Origin: Plasmodium brasilianum
Taxonomy: Eukaryota > Apicomplexa > Aconoidasida > Haemosporida > Plasmodiidae
Assembly: GCF_023973825.1 (NCBI RefSeq)
Contig: NC_090122.1
Location: forward strand, 434,001 to 498,000
Direction: 5' to 3'
DNA length: 64,000 nucleotides
Both the position numbers and the translations under genes were made by a program. The notes beneath the pieces were generated by a model. That model searched no databases, had not been told where the DNA came from, and saw only the letters and a program-made list of their open reading frames with translations. Positions 20,072 to 30,555 of the stretch are shown in pieces. How positions within the stretch are numbered: position 1 is the first letter of the stretch; each line of letters starts with the position of its first letter.

Positions 20072-20807
20072 ACGAGTTGACGGAAAAGGAGAATATGAAC
20101 TAACAGACAATTATAATAATGTGGGGAAAATAAAGACGAACTTTAAAATATGTTTCCCTCGAAATGCATTTTTTCCTTAATATTTATACACGAATGGTGG
20201 AAATACCCAAACAAAACAAGATGAATGGAATAAATAATAAAGATGTAAAAAGTTTATTTTACACCCTCCAACAAATACGAATGCACATTTTTTTATCCCC
20301 CTTTTACTCTATTATATGAACACTTATTTTTTATGTGACACATGTTTTTTTGTAATTTTTTTTAATGCATAATTATTTTATTTTTATTTCTATTATTTTT
20401 CTATTATGTTGCTATTATTTTGCTATTATTTTGCTATTATTTTGCTATTATTTTGCTATCATTTTGCTATCATTTTGCTATTATTTTGCTATTATATTTC
20501 TATTTTTTTTCAATTATTTTTCTATATTTTTCTTATTATTTTTCATTTTTTTTTTATTTCTTTGTCTTTTATTAAACGTAGAGCTGCGTGACGCAATGCT
20601 CTTTCTGCATGAGGATGTTGATAATCATACCTTTAAAAAAAAAAAAAACATATATTTTGTAATAAACCATAACAATACTATTATTCAGTCGTATTATAAA
20701 TGTCCCCCTTTTATTATAACATTTACTTCGTATTCATTGTGCATAATTTTAAATCTCGTTCATATGAAAAAAAATCCAAAAGGCCGTTTACACACTTTTT
20801 ACGTCCA
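20072..20807. other. Convergent 3' region with TTTTGCTATTA repeats and a possible microgene
   Basis: 3' flank of COQ4 and of the DEAD-like gene. At ~20395-20500 an 11-base unit (TTTTGCTATTA/C) is repeated about eight times. A GC-richer island at ~20578-20635 is noted separately as a possible minus-strand exon. Otherwise nothing is seen. Confidence 0.5.
20543..20737 (-). CDS. Possible 32-residue microprotein, 2 exons (doubtful)
   Basis: Minus-strand 20737-20727 (ATG, donor AA|GTAAAT) joined to 20630-20543 (acceptor TTTTTTTTTAAAG, stop TGA) gives one frame reading MNTKYDYQHPHAERALRHA and ending LIKDKEIKKK. The second exon is a local GC-rich island, which in this genome usually means coding. 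The intron is 96 bases with good borders. It could instead be a distal exon of the DEAD-like gene, but I found no phase that joins them. No family recognised. Confidence 0.3.
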
Positions 20808-23587
20808 TCAGATTATGTCAGATATTACACTTGTCTTTTTCTTTGCATTTCTTGCACTTACTGTGAAGCTAGACTCCATCCATTTTTTGAGTTTGCTTAT
20901 TTCCGATTTTTCCTTTTTTATGTTCAACCTTTTCTTAAACCTCCTGTAAAAAAAAATAAGCGGAATTGTATAAAATGATTAAATGAACAAATAAATGGAC
21001 AAATAAATGAACAAATAAATGAACAAATAAATGGACAAATAAATGAACAAATAAATGAACAAATAAATGGACAGAGATATAAATAATTAAATAAGGAGGT
21101 AAATGCACTTCTCCTTGCTGTATTTTATGAAAGAGAAAAGAAAAAGTCCCTCATGTATGTATATGTACATGTTTGTGCACTTTGCACATATATATATAAC
21201 CTGATCGACTTCTTCGATCTGCATTCGCCCTTCTTAGCATGGGTAGTTCTAAAGTGTCTTTCATAATTATTATACAATATATACATACAGACAGCTGCGT
21301 ATTTCTCTTTATTTACACTGATGTTTTTATTTTTATGTATAATGTTATATATATCTTCAGGAACTGATAAGATATACCCTCTTTTACAATACAAGTAATT
21401 TTGAATAAAAAAGTTTATATCCCCAACATTTTTTTTAAAATTTAATAATTCATTTAAAAAATTAATCATTTTACTTTTCGTATTTAAAAGAATATTTTTT
21501 TCTACAATAAAAGTTATATTAGTATAAATTTTTTTTTTGAAATTTTTCAAAAAAACTTTCTTCTTTTGTATATAATATAAAGAAGCAGAAATAAAAGAGT
21601 GCCCGTATTTTTCATATATTTTTTTAGCCTCTTCTATATGTTTGTGATCTTCGATAACAACATTCTTTATTTCTTCAATTAAAAAATTGAGAAAATTATT
21701 TTTAAGGATTCTTAATGAGGGCAAAGAATAATTTGTAAAATTCAACAGACTGTTCAACGTTTCATATTCTTTATTTTCTTTTTTGCTGTTGTAAAATAAG
21801 ACAGACTCAACAATATCCTCATTGGTACTGCTACTGCTGCTCTTTTCTATGTTACTCTCTTCATTTTTATCCAGAATACTACTTCCATTTTGTACTCCTA
21901 GCGCTACTGGATTGTCTTCTGTCATTATAATATTATCTGATAATACATCGACATATGAACATACGCTTTCGTGAAAGGTATAGTGTATATACAAATTTGC
22001 ATCCACTTGATAAATTTTTCTTATATTTATATCATTAGTAATTAAGATATAGTCACTTGATCTGCGCAATGTACTCACTATATTATTTTTACATGACCTG
22101 TTGTAGGTATTTGATATGAACACACATGGAATGTACGAATTGATAAAACAGTAGAAAGCATATATATCATTTTTATTGTAATAAATTAATATTTTTCTGT
22201 CTTTGTTTATATTTAACAAATAAAATAATATTAAAAATTTTTTGTCGTCGTTTAAAGGTGCATTAATACTCATATGCTTACAAATGTTTTTCCTGTATCC
22301 CCTCAAATCGAAATAGTGAAAAGGGTTGTAACAAATATCATCAGTAACTCCGCTAAAACGGTTAAACTTCTTTGGGGAAGAAGATATTTCATTCATATTC
22401 TTTTCAAAAATAATTTTGTATTTTATATTTTTTAAATACTGTATCATATCATTGACAACCCATCCATCAAATAATTTATTTATTAAAAGAATCTGCACCA
22501 TATTACCTCTTTCTTGCCTTTCCTGCTTTTCTTTACAATATTTCATAATTTTTTTTAACATAACACTTTTTTTTTTTTTATATATTTCATATACATCATC
22601 TACCACAACAAAATTTATTTGCTCCAATAGAATACCCAAATCGCAGGAGTCATTTAAATTTTCTATGTTTAAGACAATAATATTATATAAAAAAAAATTT
22701 TTCTTTATATTATCAATGCTTTTCTCGTTCGATATTATGTATGTTGATATGTCGGCACTTTTTAGTTTTATTATGGTCTCGTACAGTGCTAGTGTTTTCT
22801 CTTTTGAGCAGCCAATGAAAAGGGTAGAGTTATGAGGGTAAAAAAAATTTTTTTTTTTGTCGTCATTATCGTTATCGTTTTTCTTATAGTTGTGGTTGTC
22901 GCTATTGTTGTTCTTATCGTTGTTGTCTACTTTTTTTTCTTTTTTTTTTTTTCCTAACTTTTCCATATATACATTTTCTCTTTTACCGTTTGTCGTGCTA
23001 GCCCTTGCAATGGCTCCTTGACACATTGAAGCTGTAGTAACACGCGCGTTTAATGACCCACCATTTGAAACATCCCCTTTTGTAGATTTTATTTTATAAA
23101 AAGAATAAATAATGTAAGCTATCACACAGTCTGAATGCAGTACATTTATAAAAAGATTGTTATACTTTAACAACTCAATTAACACATATTGATACATGTA
23201 CATATAATATATATTTCTTTCATTTAACAACTCTTTTACGAAAATATTACTTACATTATTCGTTTCTATAATTTCGTTATTTTTTCCAAATAAACTACTT
23301 TTGTCTTTTTCCTTTGAAAAAATTTTATTCAAGTAAATATTTTCTTCCTCTTTTTTTTTTTTATTACCATATATAAAGTTTCTTTTTATAAAATCAGTTT
23401 TTAATCCTTTCTTTATTTTCGCTGATGATATAACGAACTTTCTCTTATCACTTTTGTTATATTTTCCAATAATTACACTGTAGGTACGACATGACATATT
23501 TAATTTAACCCTTTCATGAACATTATAATTTTGTAAAATTCTTTTTAATTCATTATAACGAGAAAAATAATTATATATATTTATCAT
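20808..23587 (-). CDS. Degenerate DEAD-box helicase-like protein, 2 exons, 840 residues
   Basis: Exon 1 is 23587-21201 and exon 2 is 20943-20808. The junction (donor CAG|GTTATA, acceptor TTTTTTTTTACAG, phase 2) replaces a tail of tandem-repeat translation with a basic helical C-terminus (RFKKRLNIKKEK... ending SVISDII). The sequence follows the two-domain superfamily 2 helicase plan. There is a motif II region INFVVVDDVYEIYKKK (~320), a motif III position with LLINKLFDGW instead of SAT, and a second RecA-like domain with KILIYYNKND (~464) and DYILITNDINIRKIY (the usual TDVAARG region). Motif I GKT, DEAD, SAT and the HRxGR arginines are all missing, so ATPase activity is unlikely. A ~70-residue Lys/Asn insert interrupts domain 1. 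The N-terminus (RTYSVIIGKYNKSDKRKF) hints at an organellar protein. An organelle RNA-binding scaffold is an inference. Confidence 0.72.
20990..21072. repeat. 12-bp tandem repeat (ACAAATAAATGA/G) in the DEAD-like gene intron
   Basis: Seven or so copies of ACAAATAAATG(A/G) lie between the two exons of the minus-strand DEAD-like gene, inside the intron 20944-21200. Confidence 0.85.
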
Positions 23588-24868
23588 ATTTTATATGAGG
23601 CTAATTGAAGGAGTATTTGACTAACACTTTTTTGTGCCTCCTAGTTAAGGTACTTTTATATTTTTTTTTTTCTATAAATATTCTTCAATCGGCAGTTTTT
23701 TAGGTCAATCTTTCATCATGGTTTATCGGATGTACATATATATATATATATATATACAACACAGCTGATAACAGTACTACATGATGTCTCGTTTATGAAG
23801 CACGTTATGATAGTGTATCACATTTTGCTCATTATTTTAATTTTACTTTAACTCTTTTTGACGATTACATGTAAACAGCCTTTTTATATAATAAACTCTT
23901 ACTATGCTAACATTTTCGTATGAACAAGTTTAAACATATACGATGCTTTTATTAAAAGTTGATGACACTACATGTGAGCAGCGTTACGAATATTGTTGTT
24001 TGTTCTATTTTTTGTGTTTTTTAATATTCGATAGTAATTGTTCCCTATTTCTTGCTTTCTTCAAAAAAAAAAAAAAAAAAAAATATTAATATAAAGGCAA
24101 GTAAAATCAGCTTTTTCACTATTTTTATTATAACAGAAATGAGCTTTTACTAACTCGAAAAAAGTACGTAAAAATATGCCGCAAAAATATCTTGTGCATT
24201 AATTTAAAAATAATCATGTTTTGTATCCTTTGCATTTTTTAAATTCATAGAGTTTTTTTTTATTTTTTTATTTTTTTAAAAAAATAACACATCTATTGTA
24301 ACTTCATTATTTATTATTTTTTTTTTTTTTTTGTAAATATTAATACACAAGAACTGTTAATACTATTATAGATTATTATGTCAGTCATGATAAAAAATAC
24401 ATCTCTATTATGGGCAAATGATATTCATTTTATGTGAAGATATATTGAGAAGAAATATACTATTTATTATATTAGTTTCCTCTTTTTTTTTTTTTTTTTA
24501 ATTCGTCGTATTGAGAATTTCCTATTTTACTTATACATTTTCATCGGTGATGCCATCTAAGTTTATGATTTTTTTCTTTTTTTTCTTATTTTTTTGGATG
24601 TTAATATAACTAAAGTCTTTCCTTTTGAAATAACACTTTCTTATACATGTACTTGTGTAAATATAATTGTTTGTGGACTTACAGTGTTTGCATATATGTG
24701 CTAGCCCTTAAGTATGTGTAAGGTAAATATATACATGTATATACGCATGTAATACATATGTTATATGTATACATATGCATACATATATGCAGGTATATGT
24801 TTATGTACATATGCTTTGAATATTTACATGTAAGTACATACAGATATTCCCCTTTTGAGTAGTAGAAG
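23588..24868. promoter_or_regulatory. Divergent promoter region, DEAD-like gene and RPA2-like gene
   Basis: 1.28 kb between two divergent start codons. Contents: (TA)n at ~23738-23756, poly(A) of ~20 at ~24064-24083, several T-tracts (24311-24332, 24482-24499), and a patch of overlapping ATACATGTATA/TACATATG palindromes at ~24724-24820 just before the RPA2-like start. No gene is supported; a short minus-strand frame starting MASPMKMY near 24560 could not be extended. Confidence 0.5.
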
Positions 24869-25450
24869 ATGTCTGGTTTAGTAACAAATTTAAACATTGA
24901 GAGCGGATATTTTAATGATGAGTTAAAAGAAGAACCAAATGAATCTAATTTCATGTATGTTAATATTAGTATGCTAATTCGAGCATACAAGAAAGACAGA
25001 CATAAATTAACGATTTTAAATAAAAAATTAAACCTTATTAAAATAGTTGGGTTTGTACTTAATATAGAAGAAAAAAAAGAATTTATAGTTTACACAATTG
25101 ATGACACAACAGGATATATTAAAGCAAAATTACTTCTAACATATTCTTTTAGTAATTATAATGAAAAAAATGATGATATTAAAGTTAATGATATAATACA
25201 GATATTTGGTATCTGTAACACTGTTAGTATTAACGAAGATTTAAGTATTTCCATAAGTTCAATTAACAAATTAAATTCGTTTAATTATTTATGTCATCAT
25301 CATTTATTAGTATTTTATAATTATTTAAAATATATAGAGGATGAGAAAAAAAAACCCATAGAAGATGAAAAATCAGAAAATGATGGGGAAGGAAATCCTT
25401 CCAGTGTTCAAAATAATGAAAATCCTTTTTTTAATTCCTTCTTTTATTAA
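24869..25450 (+). CDS. OB-fold single-strand DNA-binding protein, RPA2 (RPA32)-like
   Basis: Single exon, 193 residues. Residues ~30-150 form an OB fold of the RPA32 type: NISMLIRAY, then KLNLIKIVGFVLNIEEKKE, the diagnostic FIVYTIDDTTGYIKAKLL strand, and VNDIIQIFGICNTVSINEDLSISI with a final helix (NYLCHHHLLVFYNYL) of the kind that mediates RPA trimer contacts. The C-terminus is a Glu/Lys/Asn tail ending NPFFNSFFY; the winged-helix domain found in animal and yeast RPA32 is absent. Role by family: middle subunit of replication protein A, binding single-stranded DNA in replication and repair. STN1, the telomeric CST paralogue, is the main alternative, because the two share this fold. Confidence 0.72.
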   Translation: MSGLVTNLNIESGYFNDELKEEPNESNFMYVNISMLIRAYKKDRHKLTILNKKLNLIKIVGFVLNIEEKKEFIVYTIDDTTGYIKAKLLLTYSFSNYNEKNDDIKVNDIIQIFGICNTVSINEDLSISISSINKLNSFNYLCHHHLLVFYNYLKYIEDEKKKPIEDEKSENDGEGNPSSVQNNENPFFNSFFY

Positions 25451-26500
25451 TTTATCTTTCCATTTTTCAATTATTATTTTATTCATACCTTTTTCTACTA
25501 ATATATTCATACCTATTTCTACTAATATATTCATACCTTTTTATATTGTTTTATTCTTTCCTTTTTTCTTCCTTATTTTTTTTACTGTTTATAAAAAGGT
25601 CATTTGTGCGTATTAATAGTAATTTTTGTAAAGATGATGCATGCACCATTTGTTACCATCTCTTGTAATACATGGGAATGTAACACGTATATATATACAT
25701 GTGTCTATCTTTTTTTTTTTTTTGAATACTTGAAGGCACCCCTTTTAAGCTTTTTTTTATATATGTCATATATATTTGTTTCATCTTTAATTCTTCCATT
25801 TACCTTAAAATTTTTCTTTCATTTTTTTCATAAGATTAAACAGCGTTTTATTTAAAAAAAAAAAAAAAATACAGCTATATAAAAAGTTTGTGTCCTCATG
25901 TACACGCTTGTGGATACATGTACAAATGCCTAAATATCTTATCCCATTTTCTATGCAAAACCTGCATTGTTGTTACGAATTTAAAATTCGGAAACGTTTT
26001 CTTTTGCACATAAGAATAATTAAAAAGGTTTTCGTATTAAATATTGTCACTTTATAAATGTAAAAGGCCCTTTTAAAAAAATTATTTACTTCGAATAACA
26101 ATACCCGCAGTACAAACGACAAGATAATTAGAAGAGCATATACACATATTATATGTACATAAATTACATATGCACAAATGTTACATAATTAAAGGGTCAT
26201 TTTCTCCCTTTTAACAGAGCATCGACTATTGTGTTTCGTTTTACACTTAATTTGAGTTTTGCTGTTTATTGTGACCATTTTAATATACACCTTTTTTTTT
26301 AAATAAAATAATTAATTATATTATATTAGTAATACACTCTTAAAATTCATAACTACTATTATATAATATTTCACATTACTTTATTTCTTTTAATAAAGCT
26401 GTGGCAAAATTTTAAAGTTTAAATTTGGTAGAGGAAAAAAGAATAATTCAAGTTCATGTAAAAAAAAAAAAATTTTTCTCTTTCATGTCCTTTCAGGCGC

Positions 26501-26535
<35 letters not shown>

Positions 26536-27122
26536 TGATTGTAAACACCTTCATGATATAAACGTGAAATTTTAATTATTCAGTGTAAACATAAATATAA
26601 CATATTTAAAATTTAGAAGATATTAATGTGTTACTGTTACTCCTTTTTTTCGTGATTATTTAATCACCTTTAATATTCAGGATTACCTGAATATTAGAAA
26701 ATAACAGCAAATTGTAGAGCTGTAATTTCCTTACAAATTTTTAACCGTATCTTTCGAAGTACATATTTATATGTATATATGTATACATTATGCAGTATTA
26801 CTCTTGGTACTTCAGTCACAGCGTATACATGTTTACATAAATGTCATTCGGTTGATATCATCTCTGCACTACTTTTATCACAATTTTTTATTCTAACTTG
26901 ATTTTATTTCTTTTCACTTTTATTTCACCTTTATTTTGCCATTATTTCACCTTTATTTTGCCATTATTTCACCTTTATTTTGCCATTATTTCACCTTTAT
27001 TTTGCCATTATTTCACCTTTATTTCACACCTTTTTACCATTTTTCACACTTTTTTATTTTATTATTTTTTTTATTTGAATATATTTATATTACTCCTGTT
27101 CACATTTTCCTTTTATTATAAT
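25451..27122. other. 1.7 kb intergenic region before the RTRAF gene
   Basis: No gene seen. Contents: TTCATACCTTTTTCTACTAATA-like repeats at ~25480-25545, poly(A) at ~25853-25869, a T-tract of ~30 at 26505-26534, and at ~26916-27020 a 19-base tandem unit (TTTATTTTGCCATTATTTCACC family, about five copies) immediately before the RTRAF start, probably in its leader. The open frame that runs through this last repeat into RTRAF is translation of the repeat and is not counted as protein. Confidence 0.55.
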
Positions 27123-28007
27123 ATGAATTCTCTGGGAAGAAAACTGAAGCTAATGAATTATGAAAATATCGATATTGGAAAAGACGATTTTTATCATATG
27201 GTATTAAAACTTGAAGAGGAAAAAATTCGTCTGTATAAACCAAAGGAGAGAGAAAAAATTAATTATATGAAGGAAAAAAATTATGTTGAACATATATTAA
27301 AATATTTAAAAAAGTTAAATATTAACACAACTAATATTAATAAATCGAATATTAATGATGCAGAAGTTAGGACGTACATTTTGAACAACTTGACAACATT
27401 AGCTTTAATTGATGATTATAAGGATTTAATTCATTTTGATAATCATGAAGATGATGATAATGATAATGCAAATGTAGAAAATCGTGAAACACACAATGCC
27501 TTAAATGTGTCTGAAAAAAATAATGAGATCAACTCAAAACATAAAGATGAAACAAAGGATATCACTTTAGTAAATTTTTTCGAATTGAATTATCTTAATT
27601 GTCGTGATAAGGAAGAACAAATGACACGAATTATTACATTGAATGTATTAACTGAAAAAATTAATGATATATTTAAAGCGAATAATATACCACTACTAGA
27701 ATGTAATAATAACAGTAATAATAGTAATAACTATAACCGTTTACATGATATCATATCTGCGTTGCACTTAATAAAGGAAAAGTTGAAAGATAAAAAAAAA
27801 ATATATAATGCAGATTACGAAAATTTATTTAATTTTAACATTACCGTTTCGAATAATAATTTAAAAGATTTTGTTTACATCATAAAATATATTTTTAATG
27901 AAGTATTAAAGGAGAGGAAAACACATATAAAAAATATTCTTAATGAAATACAAATATTAACCTATAACCCAGTCATCGATATAAAACAGGGCAAAGTTGG
28001 AAGATGA
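27123..28007 (+). CDS. RTRAF: RTRAF / CGI-99 (hCLE) homologue
   Basis: Single exon, 294 residues. The start is the ATG of MNSLGRKLKLMNYENIDIG, because the N-terminus of human RTRAF (FRRKLTALDYHNP) aligns there and upstream codons are repeat. The family order is kept: an N-terminal KLxxLNY element, LEEEKIRLYKPKERE, a helix reading YVEHILKYLKKLN, VLTEKINDIF, then DIISALHLIKEKL. The C-terminus ends NPVIDIKQGKVGR, nearly the invariant GKVGR tail of the family. An Asp/Asn-rich insert sits in the middle (~110-150). In animals RTRAF belongs to the tRNA-splicing ligase complex with RTCB, DDX1 and FAM98B and also binds RNA polymerase II. A role in tRNA ligation in this parasite is an inference from family. 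Confidence 0.9.
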   Translation: MNSLGRKLKLMNYENIDIGKDDFYHMVLKLEEEKIRLYKPKEREKINYMKEKNYVEHILKYLKKLNINTTNINKSNINDAEVRTYILNNLTTLALIDDYKDLIHFDNHEDDDNDNANVENRETHNALNVSEKNNEINSKHKDETKDITLVNFFELNYLNCRDKEEQMTRIITLNVLTEKINDIFKANNIPLLECNNNSNNSNNYNRLHDIISALHLIKEKLKDKKKIYNADYENLFNFNITVSNNNLKDFVYIIKYIFNEVLKERKTHIKNILNEIQILTYNPVIDIKQGKVGR

Positions 28008-28644
28008 AGTTTTTCAAAAGGGAACACGAGTTAAAAAAAAGAAAAAAAATACTTTCTTGCGCGTATGTGGGTGTACATGTATTTGCGAGCTCACATAAGC
28101 ACATACTTACACCCACATGTGCGCAAATACATACATGTACACATATACATACGAATATATATAAATATATGCATATCTTTACGCGTTTCTATTTCATCCT
28201 ACATTTTTGAAAACTGGCTTCTACTAATGGAAAAAGGAGCCTTTTTTTTTAAAAGCATTATATTTATCCATGTGTAACGCATCATAACAACAGTTTCATT
28301 TGAAATCAAATCAAAAAAAAATGCATTTCATAATCAAATTTATAAAAAAGAAGAAAAATTCTTAATTGGTCAGAAAATAAATGAAAAAAAAAAAAATAAT
28401 AAAATAATTCGAGAAAATATACTGTATATAAAAATTAAAAATAAAAATGGAAAATCAAACTAACATATATGTTTACATAAAAATTGCATATAGGCCTACT
28501 AGACAATGCATAGTACTATGTACATTTGCGCTATGTATGGAAAAGGGAGTTTAGTTAATTACAGTTATAAGTTCGATTACATTGCACATTACTTTTTCCG
28601 TTTTTCCTTTTTCTTTCTTCAAGGTTTGCACTCCCCCTTTTCAT
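28008..28644. other. Convergent 3' region with a GC-richer inverted repeat
   Basis: Shared 3' flank of RTRAF (+) and the WRNIP1-like gene (-). At 28061-28122 there is an inverted repeat (arms ATGTGGGTGTA at 28065-28075 and TACACCCACAT at 28108-28118), followed by ACATACATGTAC-type repeats. No gene seen. Confidence 0.5.
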
Positions 28645-30555
28645 TCACAGTTCAGGCAAAAGTTCCAGGTTTTCTATATAGTCAGGCAAATACTTTTGAA
28701 CGTCCTTGTATTTATTTAAGTGCTCCTCGAAGGTTAAAATTTCAGGCTGATTTGTGTAGATATATTTGTTTGATGTGTTTCTTAAATGAAATGGGACATC
28801 GAAACTATATTCATTACATATTTGTTTGGCGTTATTTTCAACAACGTAAATATAATTACTCTTTGAAGATTTACACAAAACAATAACAGCATATATTAAT
28901 GCTGTCTGACATTCAGGCATCCCTATAGCCTTACATGCATAATGAGTATTAATACATATAGATAAAACATCATGGTTAGCCAAACCAATATCTTCTGAAG
29001 CTATTCTAATTAATCTTCTACATATATATAAAGGATCTTCCCCATTTTTTAGCGATTTGGTTAAATATAAAATAGCAGCTTTTATATTTCCTGCTCTTAT
29101 ACTTTTATGTAAACCTGAAATAAAATTGTAATGATCTAACTTGTTATCATTTGATGGAAAATTCTGTAAAAAATTTTTTATATTTTTTAATTGTATGACT
29201 TTCTTGCTACTTTGAGAGTCTGTAGAATTATGTAATGTTTCATTGTAATCCCTTAATTTTATCTGTTTTTTTATTATATCATTTTTTTTTATTTCTTCCT
29301 CAGGTTCTTGTGAATTGAGTATTTTTTCCATATATTTTCCAATGTCTTTTTCCATTTTTCCTACTTCTTTTCCTACATCTTTTCCTACTTCTTTTCCTAC
29401 ATCTTTTCCTACTTCTTTTTCTACTTCCTTTCCTTTTTCTATTTCTTTTCCTCTTTCCATTTCCTTTTCTTTTTCTTTCTCCTTTAATTCTTCACGCTTC
29501 ATATTCTGTATAGCAAAATCGATGATATTTATCGCTACACGTGCGTCCCCACAGGAATGATTAATAATGATGTTTAAAGCACTGTTTTCTATATCTACGT
29601 TTAATTTATTTATGACTCTTTTTATAATTAAGGCTAATTCTATTTTATCATACGGGTTCAGGTATAAATATAAACATCGCGAACTTATAGATGCATTTAA
29701 AATATTCATTGGATTGAATAAACAAGTTGCCAGTAGGTAAAAATACCCTTTTTTTAAAATTAATAATACATTTTCTTGTTGATTTTTATTTAATCTATTA
29801 ATATCTTTTATACATAAAATAGTTTTCCTTTTTGATAACTTATAATTTATTATAGACTGATCATATATTTTTCTTAATTCATTATTTAAATTATTTAAAT
29901 GAAATAGCGATATAAATAAATTACTAGTTTTATTTTTGATAACATTTACTAAGGATGATTTTCCAGAACCAGCAGGTCCACATAAAATCAAATTAAAATT
30001 TAAGTCTTCCTCTAACACTTTTGTTAATAATGGATTTCTTTTACTTCTTATTTCATTTATATAATCTTCTTTATATATTGGTTCATATATTTTATGTAAT
30101 GGCATAATATTTTCATTTATATGGTTTTCATTTTTCTTAACAGTATTTTTTTCCTTATCTTTGTTTACATCCCAATCATCTACTTTTCCCTTTTCACGTT
30201 TAGTATCTTTATTTTCATTAACTATAATATCTCGATCATCAACTTTTTCTTTTGTAACCTTATCTTCATATTTTACCTTAACTCTAATTGATTGACTTTC
30301 GATATCATTATTCTCATTCTTAATAACATTATTATTTATATTTTCATTATCGTCTTCTTCTGATATTTCTTTTTTTATCCTAACTGTTGCGATGTTATTC
30401 ATTTTTGCCTCTTCTACATTTTTCTTCTTTACTTTCCCTACACTTTCGTCATTTTCATTTTTTACTGCATTCACCTTTTTAAAAATACCAAATTTATCCA
30501 AAGTATTTTGAGACTTTATTACATTTTTTTTTATAAATACAGATTTTCTCTTCAT
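28645..30555 (-). CDS. WRNIP1/MgsA (RarA)-type AAA+ protein with altered Walker B
   Basis: Single exon, 636 residues. The N-terminal ~150 residues are disordered and carry a PIP-box-like QNTLDKFG (16-23). The AAA+ domain starts at NPLLTKVLEEDL and has a normal Walker A (GPAGSGKSS, 193-201, Lys199). The Walker B position reads ILCIKDINRLNK, with Lys250-Asp251 where the family has Asp-Glu (FVDEIHRFNK). SSRC (Arg finger) and SCGDARVAINIID (sensor 2) are kept. A charged GKEVGKDV repeat lies at ~375-410. The C-terminal part is the diagnostic MgsA/WRNIP1 tetramerisation region (HKSIRAGNIKAAILYL, EDPLYICRRLIRIASEDIG, IGMPECQTALIYA, PFHLRN). The family acts at stalled replication forks. The altered Walker B suggests weak or no ATP hydrolysis, which is inference. 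Confidence 0.88.
   Translation of the reverse strand: MKRKSVFIKKNVIKSQNTLDKFGIFKKVNAVKNENDESVGKVKKKNVEEAKMNNIATVRIKKEISEEDDNENINNNVIKNENNDIESQSIRVKVKYEDKVTKEKVDDRDIIVNENKDTKREKGKVDDWDVNKDKEKNTVKKNENHINENIMPLHKIYEPIYKEDYINEIRSKRNPLLTKVLEEDLNFNLILCGPAGSGKSSLVNVIKNKTSNLFISLFHLNNLNNELRKIYDQSIINYKLSKRKTILCIKDINRLNKNQQENVLLILKKGYFYLLATCLFNPMNILNASISSRCLYLYLNPYDKIELALIIKRVINKLNVDIENSALNIIINHSCGDARVAINIIDFAIQNMKREELKEKEKEKEMERGKEIEKGKEVEKEVGKDVGKEVGKDVGKEVGKMEKDIGKYMEKILNSQEPEEEIKKNDIIKKQIKLRDYNETLHNSTDSQSSKKVIQLKNIKNFLQNFPSNDNKLDHYNFISGLHKSIRAGNIKAAILYLTKSLKNGEDPLYICRRLIRIASEDIGLANHDVLSICINTHYACKAIGMPECQTALIYAVIVLCKSSKSNYIYVVENNAKQICNEYSFDVPFHLRNTSNKYIYTNQPEILTFEEHLNKYKDVQKYLPDYIENLELLPEL

Noticed and set aside
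20365..20949. Plus-strand frame of 194 codons
   Set aside because: Starts in repeat sequence and runs antisense to the spliced second exon of the DEAD-like gene, which has better borders and composition.
26898..27122. N-terminal extension of the RTRAF frame
   Set aside because: Encoded by a 19-bp tandem repeat in the leader; family alignment puts the start at 27123.
28506..28886. Plus-strand frame of 126 codons
   Set aside because: Antisense to the conserved C-terminal MgsA/WRNIP1 region, which has clear homology on the minus strand.
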